NCBI RefSeq assembly: GCF_017562075.2
Contig: NC_054083.1
Span: 13,184,107-13,248,106, forward strand
DNA: 64,000 nucleotides
Origin: Anopheles merus
Taxonomy: Eukaryota; Arthropoda; Insecta; Diptera; Culicidae
Direction of reading: 5' to 3'
Position 1 is the first letter of the stretch, and every line of letters begins with the position of its first letter. The position numbers were made by a program, and so were the translations under genes. Below, in pieces: positions 41,508 through 53,082 of the stretch. Under the pieces are notes generated by a model. It had not been told where the DNA came from. It searched no databases and worked only from the letters and a program-made list of their open reading frames with translations.

Positions 41508-43876
41508 GACAATCCAGTTACAAAAGGCATTGCTGTATCAGACTCGGCAAAACTTTTCGATCCTTTAGGATTGGTCGGTCCTGTGATAGTGGCAGCTAAA
41601 ATGTATCTCCAAGAGCTTTGGCGCAATGAAACGTCTTGGGATGAACCTCTCAACCCACCACTACAGAAACAGTGGAGAGATTTTCGTAAAAATCTTGCAG
41701 AACTTAATAAAATAAGTATTCAACGTTGGGTTCTTTCTCACACGCCTGTAAAACAAACACAGCTACACGGGTTTTGCGATGCGTCTGAAAAGGCGTACGG
41801 CGCTTGTAATTACATCAGATCTGTATCCAGCGATGATACAGTTACAGTAAATTTACTAACGGCGAAATCTGAAGTAGCTCCTCTGGCAACTTCGCGTAAA
41901 CAAAAACGAGTTTGTTTACCTCGTTTAGAGCTATCAGCCGCTTTACTCTTGGCACATCTGTATGAAAAGGTTTCCGGTGCCTTGAAAAAAGAAATAGAAC
42001 CATATTTTTGGTCGGATTCAAGTATTGTCCTACACTGGTTGGCAGCAAACCCATCGCGTTGGAAAACTTTCGTTGCGAATCGTGTATCGGAAATACAACA
42101 CCTCACTGCAAACGGAAAATGGAATCACGTATCAGGTATAGAAAATCCAGCAGATATAATTTCTCGTGGAATGGATCCAGTACAGCTACAGCATGCCACC
42201 TTATGGTGGAACGGCCCGAATTGGCTAAATGAAGAACCTCTGATTTTTCCTACAAAGGTTGCAAGTAAGGTTGAACTACCGAAGGAAGATCTCGAAGAAA
42301 GAGTTACGTTGGCAGCTCATTCTATTGAACCGAGCTTCATTTTTAAACTGCGTTCGTCATTTGGCGATTTGAAAAGACTAGTGGCCTGGATAATCAGATT
42401 TGCGCACAATGCAAAAGTAAAAAATCGTGATCAACGACGATTTAAGCATCTGACCACTGAAGAACTAAACGATTCAATCAAGTGTCTCGTCCGTCTAGCA
42501 CAACATGAATCATTTGCGGAAGATTTTAAAAATCTTGAAAAAAATGGTTTCGTTGCAAACCATTCCAAATTGAAGTCGTTAAATCCATACATCGACGCCG
42601 GAATACTGCGAGTAGGTGGCAGGCTACGTCATGCAGAAGTATCTAACAATCGACGACATCCTATGATACTTCCATCCAGTCATCCCCTCACCGACATGAT
42701 TGCAATGTACGTTCATCTGAAAATGTTGCATGCCAGCCCTCAATTTCTGACCACGAGCATGCGCGAAAGGTTTTGGCCTTTGCAAGTCAGAAATTTAGCC
42801 CGAAAGACAGTGCACTCATGTTTGCAATGTTTCCGCTGTCGACCAACATCGCTTCAACAAATCATGGGCGACTTACCGATGGAACGCGTGTCTCCAGCCT
42901 TACCATTCGTCCGCACTGGAGTGGATCTATGCGGCCCGATAGCATACCGCTATCCCCATAGAAAATCGCAGCCGCTGAAAGGATACGTGGTCATTTTTGT
43001 ATGCATGGTCGTGAAAGCGGTGCACATCGATCTTGTTACAGACTTGACCACAGACGCCTTTATTGCGGCCCTACGCAGATTCATCGCGCGCAGAGGTAAG
43101 CCTTCATTAATAGAATGTGACAACGCTAAGAATTTTGTAGGAGAATCGAAAGAATTGGCTGTCCTAGCTCAGCAATTCAAGGACCAGGCATGGCAAGGCG
43201 ACATAACTCGGAAGTGCAGCGATGAAGGCATCGAATTTAAGTTCATCCCCCCTCGTTTTCCGAATTTTGGCGGCCTATGGGAGGCGGCTGTCAAATCCTT
43301 CAAAAATCATCTGAGACCTACGATGGGAAACGCGTTGCTGACCTGACCGAGCAGCTCACCACGCTGCTAACGCAGATCGAGAGTTGCATGAATTCTCGAC
43401 CTTTGACTCAACTATCAACCGATCCAGCTGATCTTGACGTTTTGACGCCGGGACATTTCCTGATCCATCGTCCGCTTTCTGCTTTGGCCGAACCATCCCT
43501 GGAAGCGGTTCCGAACAACCAGCTGAATCAATGGCAGGAAGTACAAGAATATCTTCGAAGGCTGTGGAAACGTTGGAGTACCGAGTATTTGTCCGGTCTA
43601 CAACCACGGACAAAGTGGACCCGCCAACGCAACAACATCTCCGTCGGAACAATGGTGCTTGTGAAAGACGATGGTTTACCACCCCTGAAATGGTGTTACG
43701 GTAGAATAGTTGAGATTTTTCCGGGAAGTGATGGGAACATAAGAGTAGTTACCGTCAAAACGAACGATGGGTTGTACAAGCGAGGAATATCAAAAATCTG
43801 TATTTTGCCTGTAACCGAAAAAAATTCTGTTGAATTCAATCATTCAACCGGAGGGGAGTATGTTGAAACAAAATAA
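41508..43876 (+). pseudogene. BEL/Pao pol, second family, RT core missing
   Basis: It starts in the RT thumb/RNase H border (KGIAVSDSAKLFDPLGLVGP). RNase H has FCDASEKAYGA and WSDSSIV; the integrase has a zinc region, DLCGP, ECDNAKNF and GGLWEAAVK. A frameshift near 43,320-43,345, shared with the second copy, leads to 43,277-43,876, the DUF5641-like C-terminus. It stops 16 bp into the LTR. The protein would make and insert DNA copies. Without the catalytic RT part it cannot. 5' truncation occurs exactly at the TA repeat. Confidence 0.9.
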
Positions 43877-43963
43877 TAGGATGCTAGGAACTAGGGGCGT
43901 CATATGGTGTGAGCGAAGCGAAAAACAATACTAAGAACTTTGTATCTCCTTTGTAAACCAATG

Positions 43964-45791
43964 GCGGTACTGTAATGCCAGGGTAAACCCTAATACTATT
44001 CCTTCCCAACTTTCCTTGGACGGCGAGTCTGCCAGTTCTCCCGATGACCAATGTAATTTATTTGCCAAACACTTCGCAAGCGTATTCGTTGACCCAACTA
44101 CTTGTCCCTTGTCTTTGTCAGATGGCCTCACCCATACACCATCAAATATCATTCCTTCTTTTGATGTCGCAATAGATGAGGATGTTGTTGCTATGGCTAT
44201 ATCTAAGCTAAAGGTCTCTTTCTCTCCAGGTCCCGATGGTATTCCTTCATCTGTGATTAAAAAATGCGTATTGATTTTTGTCCCACTACTGTATCGTTTA
44301 TTTAGAAAGTCGTTAAATTCCGGTTCCTTTCCAATGTTATGGAAATGTGCATGGCTAGTGCCTGTACATAAGAAAGGCGAAAGAACGAATGCCAAAAATT
44401 ATCGCGGGGTGTCATTACTTTGTGCTTCGGCCAAGATTTTCGAATATGTTATTCACTTCTCATTCCTTAAGCGTGTAGTGCATTATATTTCACCTCACCA
44501 GCATGGCTTCATGCCCAAACGATCGACCTCGTCTAATCTCATGTCCCTAGTTTCGTTCATTTTCAACAACATGGCTTCTGGTCGTCAAGTGGACACGATT
44601 TATACTGATTTCAAGGCAGCATTTGATAGCGTTCCTATCAATTTGTTACTGGCCAAATTTGCTAAACTGGGATTTAATGAATCTATGGTCGCCTGGTTGA
44701 AGTCCTATCTAGTTGGAAGATCTTACCGAGTCCGTGTCGTAAATTGTCTATCAAACCGCTTTGTGGGCCTGTCTGGTGTTCCGCAAGGGAGCGTTTTAAG
44801 CCCCCTTTTGTTTGTCTTGTTTGTAAATGACTGTGTAAATGTGCTTCCCCCCGATGGTCTTCTTATGTATGCGGATGACCTAAAAATTTTCTTTCCTGTC
44901 TCTTCTTCTGAGGATTGTTGTGAACTTCAAAATGTACTATCCTCTTTCTCTGTTTGGTGTGAACATAATGGCTTGCGTCTTTGTCCACTAAAATGCAACA
45001 CCATCTCGTTTGGTCGGTCCACCCGTAAGGTACTTTGGAACTACACGTTGAGAGATATTCCTATCAATCGTGTAACTTCCGTCAAAGATCTTGGCGTCTG
45101 GTTGGATGAAAAGCTTACGTTCAAAGACCATATCGACTTTGTCACAAGCAAAGCTTACCGTACTTTGGGCCTTATTACTCGTCTGTCTCATTTTATCCGT
45201 GATCCCTTGTGTCTCAAGTCTCTCTATTGTTGCTGGGTACGCCCCATTCTCGATTACGCTTGTGTGGTTTGGTCCCCCAATAATGTGCAGGATATTGCTA
45301 GATTGGAAGGTGTTCAACGCAAATTTACACGACTTGCCACGAGGCGTTTTCTTTCGGGTCATGATAATGCAGTGATCCCGTCTTATCCACATCGTTGTCG
45401 ACTCTTGGGTCTGGACTCGATAAAAACTCGCCACTCGCACTTGCAAGCTTGTTTCATTGCCAGCGTCATCCTTAATGAGCTTGATGTTCCTTATCTCTTA
45501 TCTGCCATTTCCTTTTATGCCCCTTCCCGCCATCTTCGCAATAGACCACCTCTCTATATTCCCACCCGGCTAACTCGATATGGGCAAAATGACCCATTCC
45601 TTAAAGCTCAGATTGCATTTAATTCATACTATCATTTGTTCGATTTTAACACTCCTTTATCCCTCTTCCGTTCTCGTCTTCACTCTTCCTCATCCTTATC
45701 CTTTCCTTAGTAATTAAGAAACATTGTTAAGCCCTCGAGGCGGACATTTGTAGAAATAAATAAATAAATAAATAAATAAAATAAATAAATA
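43964..45791 (+). mobile_element. CR1-like element, 5'-truncated (copy 4, different family)
   Basis: Flanked by aatg (43,960-43,963 and 45,792-45,795) inside L2, with an AAAT-repeat tail at 45,755-45,794. The unsplit target (aaaccaatgacacaatatg) can be read in L1 and L3. Confidence 0.92.
44016..45710 (+). CDS. CR1-like reverse transcriptase (copy 4)
   Basis: 564 codons without a break, from the linker through RT to the C-terminal domain. Motifs: SPGPDGIPS, VPVHKKGERTNAKNYRGVSLL, HGFMPKRSTSSN, YTDFKAAFDS, GVPQGSVLSPLLF and the catalytic YADD at residues 285-288. The start ATG is internal to the original ORF2; the endonuclease is lost through 5' truncation. It is clearly another family than copies 1-3. 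RT may be active in isolation, but the element is not autonomous. Confidence 0.9.
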   Translation: MDGESASSPDDQCNLFAKHFASVFVDPTTCPLSLSDGLTHTPSNIIPSFDVAIDEDVVAMAISKLKVSFSPGPDGIPSSVIKKCVLIFVPLLYRLFRKSLNSGSFPMLWKCAWLVPVHKKGERTNAKNYRGVSLLCASAKIFEYVIHFSFLKRVVHYISPHQHGFMPKRSTSSNLMSLVSFIFNNMASGRQVDTIYTDFKAAFDSVPINLLLAKFAKLGFNESMVAWLKSYLVGRSYRVRVVNCLSNRFVGLSGVPQGSVLSPLLFVLFVNDCVNVLPPDGLLMYADDLKIFFPVSSSEDCCELQNVLSSFSVWCEHNGLRLCPLKCNTISFGRSTRKVLWNYTLRDIPINRVTSVKDLGVWLDEKLTFKDHIDFVTSKAYRTLGLITRLSHFIRDPLCLKSLYCCWVRPILDYACVVWSPNNVQDIARLEGVQRKFTRLATRRFLSGHDNAVIPSYPHRCRLLGLDSIKTRHSHLQACFIASVILNELDVPYLLSAISFYAPSRHLRNRPPLYIPTRLTRYGQNDPFLKAQIAFNSYYHLFDFNTPLSLFRSRLHSSSSLSFP

Positions 45792-46751
45792 AATGACACA
45801 ATATGAACAGTGTGAAGCCTACTCGCAAGTTGGCTGAAAGTGAAACAAAGGACAATTGTCTGCGCTAAGGCACGTGCGCGCTTTTGGTGGCCGATCGGCC
45901 TTTCTTAGAATTTCCTATGTTAAGCGACAAACCAGAGATGTTTCGTATCACGAGCGGATGAAATCGAAAATCAGTCCATCTTTAGCACTCGACGCAATCG
46001 GTCAAAATAAATGAATTGTCACAGCAGAAAAGTCTAAGTTTTAATGTTTAAATTCAAAACAACACGTATATTGTTTAATAATAAAAGTATAAAATATGCC
46101 TCTCCCCATAATCCAACATTGTGTTTTGTGTTTCGAATCAGGAAGATAAATAACTAGAAATTATATGTTTTTGAGAGACTTGGAATAATTTTTATGGTCA
46201 ATGTCATAATATTTAAATTATTAAACTACGATATTTGTGTAGTTCTTTAAAAAACAAAAACTTAGTGACAATTTTAATTCACGCGCTTTACCAAACTTTG
46301 CTTAACACTAAAATGCTCAAAATAATCGGCATGTTTAACATAACGCAATATGCGTTTGAAAAAATACCAACATATAATAATAAGAGTCGACCGGTTGGTC
46401 TAGTACAAAGCGCGAGTGGTCTGACTAAGTGGTCTGAATAACCTATTATTGAAACTAACTTATTGAAACTGTCGATTGTGTACTGAGGGTGATGACCGGG
46501 ATGGAATGCTCACGCTACGGCTGGATGACGACTGTGCTGTACGGATGGCAATCGCGTGATGCCACGGGTCCGGCCGTTGGTATATGTCGCTGTTATGGAG
46601 GCTTTTAATGTTGAGGCAGCTCTCAGGAACAGCTCACACATGTTGAAGAAATTGGCCAACGCAATTTTATCCTTTCGAGCAGCATCACTTCCTTCAGGCG
46701 CTTGTGGGCTAGCTCACAAACTCACAGTCAATCCACATAATCCCTCATGTA

Positions 46752-47217
46752 TTACTTGTCGGCGGACTCACTGCTTTCATCCAAATCGGGACATATCGCA
46801 GTTTGAATCCGATTAAGCATAGCCACCGTAACCGTTACGGTTTTCCGAACAACAGCGATCTCTTCGTAAAGCGCTTCATTTTGTGCGATTAGCTCGTCCA
46901 AGCGGCGATTTGTGTTGGCTAACGACTCTGTTATCAGCTGCACCAAATCGGTCGGAGCATTCGCTATGGAAAGCGTGTCAGTTGGAACGCCTACGGGGAC
47001 GGTGGCTGGAACGATGGTTGGTGCGGTAACCCGAGTGGCAGCCCGTGAAGCGGAAGGAAGTGCAGAAACGGAGACCTTCAGCTTCTTGCTAGGACACTGC
47101 GACACTGGTGGAGGTGGCGGTGCTCGTGGTGATCATAGAGGTAGTGGTGGTGGTTGGTGTGGGGTAATTTTCCTCGCTGGATCGTTGCACGGTTCCTCTG
47201 TCGCTGTTTTCAGAATC
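46752..47217 (-). pseudogene. 170-aa ORF, broken copy in L2
   Basis: Minus strand. The C-terminal two thirds are open (46,752-47,105) and match the intact copies with two extra residues (VGVPTDT region). A 49-bp deletion near 47,095 and shortened Thr codons break the N-terminal part. The old start codon is still at 47,215-47,217. Confidence 0.7.
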
Positions 47218-47544
47218 CATTGTTTTCTAGGAATCGTTGGTGTGTGAGAGGATAGCACGTGTTCACTCGTTCAAGTCTAGAAACGGATTGAGACAGACGA
47301 GGCCTGCGCGCACTATAAATACCAGCGGTAGTGCGAGGCAACGATCGAGAGCGGGTGCGAAAATGCGAGAAGAACCCATACGCACCATCTACCTGTATCA
47401 TTCGTCTTTCCCACCCGTAAAAAGAATTTTTTTTGCCGTTTATATACAACTACACAGCAGCAAATATTACACCTGTTTCCAATTTGGAATTTTGTACCGT
47501 ATGCATCGAATCGCGAATCGCATCTCACTACGATCGAAAGCGTG

Positions 47545-48655
47545 AATTATATGGGCCAATAACCTTATCTGCCGACGGATCATATTCCATTACGATTTGA
47601 TCTTCATCTCACCAAAACTAAGAATACACTCTGCATCCCTACTGCTCAAAGAACTAACGAAATTCCCCATGAAAACTAAAACGTCTTCTAGGATACCTTC
47701 ACGCAACTTAAAGGTTCTAGCACACTCGGCATCCCTACTGCTCAAAGAACTAACGAAATTCCCCATGAAAACTAAAACGTCTTCTAGGATACCTTCACGC
47801 AACTTAAAGGTTCTAGCATATTTTTGCAAAGTGGAGGGTGATGGTAAATATATTTTTAAATTATATTTTACGTAATCGTATGCCTTTTTTTCCAAAATAT
47901 CTCAATGTCAGAGCACGGCTGACTTCCTCCTTTGTCCATCTAACATGCTTTTTCTCCCCTATTATCAAATCAACTTGATTTGAAGTTAGAGTAGATTTCA
48001 AACGTGTTCTTCATTTTGGGGATTAGATCGCTCGGTGGGATACTACTATTTTTAAGTGAATTGAATTCATTATCTAGGTTCTGTACTGTTTTTTTAGCTG
48101 ATAATTTTCAGAAGCAATGTGGCTCAATGTGGCTTTAGCCTTTTGTTTGCCTCTCGCAGTTTTATATTTTCCTTTAGCAACGCTGTGCCATCAGGTGTTT
48201 TGTGGTATTTTCGAAACATCAATTACCAATAAAGTGTCGGAAGTTGAAGGAACAAAATTTGCTGATGAAACCTCTTCCCGATTCTCTATTTCAGATGATA
48301 GTTCCGAGTGTATTGATGGAATCGCTAAAAGTCAACAGAAACATAAAATGTTAGTTGTATCATTATTAGGAAAATAAGCTGATAAAAACTAACCGTTATA
48401 AAGAAGAGTTCTTCAAAGCACTTTACCTCCAACAATACTGCTCTCAGGCATTTGAAAATCGCTTTCTTGAAAGTGTGCTGAGCAAATAACGTAACTTTTC
48501 GAAGGTTCCCAATTTTCTTCCCGGTTACAAAACTGAACCCATGCATGTCGAAGATGGTCATAGTTTGGAAAAATGTGAAAAGAAATTTCCAATGCACGTT
48601 TCTTTACAAAGCGTGGATTGTTACCACACAATACAACGGAACACGGAACAGACAT
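47545..48655 (-). pseudogene. P-type transposase with THAP domain, broken
   Basis: The start at 48,655 opens a THAP zinc finger (MSVPCSVVLCG, then HAWVQFCNREENW, then ICSAHF), the DNA-binding part of P transposases. A putative intron starts GTAAAG near 48,423 and ends TTTTAG near 48,320. A broken coiled-coil part follows (LLKENIKLREANKRL). 47,590-47,895 gives LRYFGKKAYDYV and ILEDVLVFMGNFVSSLSS, the region before the first catalytic Asp, which reads FGEMK where FDEMK is usual. A 96-bp (32-codon) in-frame tandem duplication is present. Beyond a frameshift EYDPSADKVIGPYN follows, then L2 begins. Confidence 0.8.
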
Positions 48656-49697
48656 GATAAAAATTCAAAACAATTAGTTCTTTTGAAATTAAATAAAACT
48701 ACACTTAACGTAAATCTTAAAAGACTAAAAACCTAACTAACTGAATTGAAAATAACTGAAAAAAGGCACAAAAATCCAAACAAATTATGAGCAAAAATTT
48801 AATTCAAAGAACTGTTGATGCGGTTCATAAAGAATCTACACACCTAAGCAAGTTATAGCTATTATCACTTATCCGAAAACCTAAGAACGATATAAAGCGA
48901 TAATTCTATTCCACTATAACTAAAAATAACCAACGAAAACACACTTCCTAGCCATTTCAATTCAAAGCCAACAGAGATCAAATAAACACCAGCCGAACTG
49001 CACGAAGGAACCAAAAGCTTTGAACGTAAATAATGCTCGCAACACCAACACCCACATCCCCTTCCTGGTTTTGTTCTTCCCCACCTTCTCATACCCCGCA
49101 AGACCATGGAACAGAAGTGTCATGTTGAGAAATGTAAAATTGCTCTAAATAACTCAACCTTCTAAATATATACACCTTGGTCTAGATTCAGAGATGAATT
49201 TATGGGTAGAAAATGAGATGGAAAATTGTGTGTTGCAGATGTGTCATAAAAGTATCCCGCTAAATCCTCTGGTATTTCTGTTGGTGGAATAATGGTGTTT
49301 TCTGTTTTAAGAATGGTTGTCTTAAGGTTAATTTGAAAAACAAATTTGCCCCAAGATAGATTTTTTGCAAATTTGACGACAAGGGCAACTGTTTTATTCC
49401 ACTAGGAGACGGACTTTCTGCCAACTGTACCCTTTGTAAGAGGGATACTAGTTAAGGCTGCATTTGTTATTGTCTCTGTAAAACGTGTAAGGGAGGAAGG
49501 ATCATCTAAGGGTAGTGTGTATGTCATTTCTTTTTAGTATTTTTCCCATATTTCCACCTTGGACGTTTTTGAGGGCTGTGGGTTAGTTGATGGTTATGGA
49601 CAAAAAGTGGGTGGTGATCACTGCCATGGGTATCGTTATGAATGGAAACAGAAAAAATAGAAGCTTTAGAAGAGGAGAGAGCAAAAATATCTTAAAT
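48656..49697. other. 1-kb stretch upstream of the transposase, mostly unassigned
   Basis: AT-rich. Between about 49,380 and 49,600 the minus strand still reads like an endonuclease-RT linker of an I-like element (SKVEIWEKY, then TRFTETITNAALTSIPLT, then a WNK), broken by stops. The rest shows no gene. It is absent from the left arm, where Y joins the transposase fragment directly. Confidence 0.5.
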
Positions 49698-50179
49698 AGT
49701 ACCTTGTGCACTAGTGGGACTGGTACGTGTTGCCGTGGTGTTATGAATCAGGTATCAAAATAGTCCTGTAGCATATGGCCACGGGTATTAGAGCCGGGAT
49801 TTTCCGGGAAGCCGGGGTTGGGCATTGAAATCGCCAAGAATTTTTTACAGGTGACGGTAACTGTTGTAACAGAGTTTCCATTTTCTGAGCAACAATAGAA
49901 GGGTATAGAGAAGAGGGAAGGTACAGACTAACAATTGTGGCTTCTATTGGTGAAGATATTTTAACGGCTATTGCGGGTATGTTGGTAGAACAATTTAGGG
50001 TATGTGTTTTTGTATGCCTATGCCAACATACATATGAAATGGATAATGAAAGTGAACTGCTTAGTACCATCAGTTCCACCATTCCAGATCTTCCAGAACA
50101 AGATACTGATGGATTTGAATACATTATGGGGTATTTCTGAAAAAAATATTAAAAAAATACCCACACACTGATAAAGGAC
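49698..50179 (+). pseudogene. Segment Y, inverted copy
   Basis: Inverted copy of 40,700-41,183. The 67-aa ORF is at 49,937-50,140. It lies on the opposite strand to the THAP-containing transposase, so if it is a transposase C-terminus the gene has been rearranged. Confidence 0.45.
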
Positions 50180-50195
50180 AAGGCACAGGCCATCA

Positions 50196-51417
50196 GGGCA
50201 TCACGAGCGCCTTCCACTCCACCAGCTGCGAGGTAGCGGTGGTTTTAGCCGGAGAACTGCCCTACCACCTCCTGGTGAAGGAAGACGCCCGCTGCTACAA
50301 CCGACTGCAGCTAAGCCCGGAAAGCAGTCGAGAGGCGATTCGCCAGGAGGAAAAGGAGGCATCGCTGCAGCTGTGGCAGCAACAGTGGGACGACGAGGCG
50401 GCGCATAACACCAGCCGCTATGTACGTTGGGCCCACCGACAAGTGCCAGACGTGCGCCTGTGGACGGGACGGAAGCACGGGGAGGTAGACTTCTACCTCT
50501 CGCAGGTATTGAGTGGACACGCCTTCGTCCACGAATTCCTGCACGTGTTCGGGTTCGCTCCGTCCCCGGATTGTCCCAGGTGCGCAGGGTCGGTCGAGTC
50601 GGTGGCCCACGTACTCTTTGAGTGTCCCCGCTTCGCGGATGTTCGGGCGGAACTGTTGAACGGCGTCGACGAGGACAACATCGGCAGTCGTCTGCTGGAG
50701 AGCGCGGAGTCGTAGGACCGCATCCAGCAAGCGGCTCGGCGGATCCTCTCTGTGCTGCAGGAGGACTGGCGGCAGGAGCAGCTTACCTTGGCAGTCGCTG
50801 AGGCTGCTCAGCCAGATCCAGCAGCCAGCCCACCCGTGGACATGGCGGAGGCAGAGTGGAGACTGCTGAGGCGACGGGAGGTGCGCAACCGCAGCGCCCG
50901 GCGAATGCGGCAGCGGCGTCGGCAGGAGCGGCTCGGCGAGAACGAGGTCGTCCCGGCAATAATGGCACGCGCAGCGGCCACCGACGCAGCGGCCAACGAC
51001 GCAGTGGAGCCGACAGGGGAGGTCGAGGAGGAGGAGGCCAGCCCTCCAGCGCCAACAATCCCCCCGCGCAGCCGGGGATTGCCTCCCTCCCCACGCACGT
51101 TGGAGATGCGACGTCTTCGGCGCAACTTCATGCAGCTCCAATACCGGAGAAGGCGTCGGGCCGGAGAGCTGGGAGACGTCCCACAGGGTCGACAGAGGCA
51201 CAGGCGAATTCCACCATCCGCAGTGGAGCTGGAGCGGAGGCGGCTCAATCGGCGACGGAGGGAGCGACTACGGCGGCTGGAGCAACGGAGAGCGGAGGTC
51301 GAGGCTCAGCCTCCCCCGTGGGACGAGTTGCCGAGCTCCCAGTTGGCCGATAGGAGAACGGGCCTAACGGAGGACGAGCGAGCTGCCGTCACATCGACGA
51401 ACACTTCGGCACGCTGA
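50196..51417 (+). pseudogene. R1-clade ORF2 C-terminal domain (right arm)
   Basis: Same protein as at 39,462-40,683 with a TAG at 50,713-50,715 where the left copy encodes tryptophan. The open parts are 50,239-50,715 and 50,752-51,417. The Cys/His motif and the Arg-rich tail are unchanged. The stop arose after the arms were duplicated, or the left copy was duplicated before. Confidence 0.88.
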
Positions 51418-51699
51418 AAATAAGTGATACTTGATTTGGAGACACCCGCTGGGATAAGAAACATGCTTAAGGCTTACGGTACATCACGCATGCTTTGTGA
51501 AAAAAAAGAAAAAAAAGGGGAAATATTTAAACTGAGGGATTTCATCCAGTTCATTTAAAATAAAGAGCAAGGCCCGATGGGGCGGAATTCCCGGCGGGGG
51601 GGAGTCCGTTAGAGGTAACCCCCCGCTGGTAGGAGCGGGTTTTCTGGGTTAGTAATAAGATAACAACAATAAAGAAAACCCAAGGAATTCAAAAAAAAA
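50196..51699 (+). mobile_element. R1-clade element, 3' fragment (right arm)
   Basis: Inverted copy of 39,175-40,683 with the same target duplication (50,180-50,195 and 51,700-51,715). The poly(A) tail is at 51,690-51,700. The A-run is a few bases shorter than its partner. Confidence 0.93.
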
Positions 51700-51715
51700 A
51701 AGGCACAGGCCATCA

Positions 51716-52245
51716 ACAAGCAACCACGATATTCGTTGATAACAAGTAGTTTATGTGTAAATAATGACTACGAATCACCTGCTTCGAATCGCATGCCACT
51801 ACGATCGAGTTCGTGCATCCACGGTTGAATCGCGTGCCAGTACGGTTGCTTGTTGATTGTAAAATCCTGGAAACGCGTTCCTTGTTGATGGTAAAATCCT
51901 TGTTTACAACTAATATTCAGTCTTCCCTGTTAATGATAAAATCCTTGTTTATGTTGTTTACCTAAAACTAATATTCGTGAGGTTTAGGTGACTCATCAGT
52001 GAATAATGAATAATAAACCATCAGTATTTTACAAACAAATTGCCATCGGCGAAGAAGGAAGCAGTTTTCGTAAAAAACTTACGTTTACGTTAACTTTACG
52101 TTTCGTAAACGTAAAAAAACAGTTTACTATACTTAAATTTTCAGAAATCCAATGGTAGCAGCACACGATTTGATAGTAAAGAGAGCCGATTTGGTCGTAG
52201 TGGAACGCGATTTTACCGTAGTAGTACGCGATTCAACCATATACG
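51716..52245. repeat. Foldback-like segment, unsplit inverted copy
   Basis: Inverted counterpart of X1 plus X2 (34,470-34,862 and 39,023-39,158) without the CR1. It shows the pre-insertion state and the inverted repeats about 0.4 kb apart (51,780-51,845 against 52,216-52,285). Confidence 0.7.
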
Positions 52246-52468
52246 CACGCTTTCGATCGTAGTGAGATGCGATTCGCGATTCGATGCATACGGTACAAAA
52301 TTCAAAATTGGAAACAGGTGTAATATTTGCTGCCGTGTAGTTGTATATAAACGGCAAAAAAAATTCTTTTTACGGGTGGGAAAGTCGAATGATACAGGTA
52401 GATGGTGCGTATGGGTTCTTCTCGCATTTTCGCACCCGCTCTCGATCGTTGCCTCGCACTACCGCTGG

Positions 52469-52478
52469 TATTTATAGT
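52469..52478 (+). promoter_or_regulatory. TATA box upstream of the 170-aa ORF (L3)
   Basis: TATTTATAGT lies 92 bp before the ATG at 52,570. A second TATATAAAC is at 52,344-52,352. The leader between contains no upstream ATG that I see in the last 60 bp. Confidence 0.5.
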
Positions 52479-52569
52479 GCGCGCAGGCCTCGTCTGTCTC
52501 AATCCGTTTCTAGACTTGAACGAGTGAACACGTGCTATCCTCTCACACACCAACGATTCCTAGAAAACA

Positions 52570-53082
52570 ATGGATTCTGAAAACAGCGACAGAGGAACCG
52601 TGCAACGATCCAGCGAGGAAAATTACCCCACACCAACCACCACCACCACCACCACTACCTCTATGATCACCACGAGCACCGCCACCTCCACCAGTATCAC
52701 GCAGAAACGGTCAATGCGCAACCAGGTCCTCAATGAGCAACCGGGTCCTAGCAAGAAGCTGAAGTTCTCCGTTTCTGCACTTCCTTCCGCTTCACGGGCT
52801 GCCACTCGGGTTACCGCACCAACCATCGTTCCAGCCACCGTCCCCGTTCCAACTGACACGCTTTCCATAGCGAATGCTCCGACCGATTTGGTGCAGCTGA
52901 TAACAGAGTCGTTAGCCAACACAAATCGCCGCTTGGACGAGCTAATCGCACAAAATGAAGCGCTTTACGAAGAGATCGCTGTTGTTCGGAAAACCGTAAC
53001 GGTTACGGTGGCTATGCTTAATCGGATTCAAACTGCGATATGTCCCGATTTGGATGAAAGCAGTGAGTCCGCCGACAAGTAA
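52570..53082 (+). CDS. Unknown 170-aa protein, antisense in unit L3
   Basis: Same protein as at 33,633-34,145. The N-terminus is acidic/polar (MDSENSDRG), then comes a run of threonines, a KKLKF basic patch and a C-terminal heptad-like helix ending with an ESSESADK tail. Downstream another open stretch of about 65 codons in a different frame (53,125-53,325; ARKDKIALANFFNMCELFLRAAS) looks protein-like and might be a lost second part or exon. No domain is recognised. The protein is opposite to the BEL direction and lies within its LTR-like unit. Confidence 0.6.
   Translation: MDSENSDRGTVQRSSEENYPTPTTTTTTTTSMITTSTATSTSITQKRSMRNQVLNEQPGPSKKLKFSVSALPSASRAATRVTAPTIVPATVPVPTDTLSIANAPTDLVQLITESLANTNRRLDELIAQNEALYEEIAVVRKTVTVTVAMLNRIQTAICPDLDESSESADK

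Larger units (their letters stand above)
43861..47544 (+). mobile_element. Long BEL LTR-like unit, copy L2, split by a CR1
   Basis: Starts at TGTTGAAAC right after the purine tract ggaggggagta. It is split at 43,964-45,791 by a CR1-like element and resumes at 45,796. It ends after gaaagcgtg, next to transposase sequence. It differs from L1 and L3 at scattered positions, has a 49-bp deletion near 47,095 and an extra cctacg near 46,990, so it is the oldest or most independent copy. Confidence 0.75.

Noticed and set aside
41362..41510. CRISPR-like array in repeated tacata units
   Set aside because: Simple microsatellite without spacers, in an animal-type genome.
32583..47544. L1 and L2 as the 5' and 3' LTR of one complete BEL element
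   Set aside because: No matching target duplication, pol is truncated by a TA repeat, foreign segments fill the interval, and L1 is far closer to L3 than to L2.
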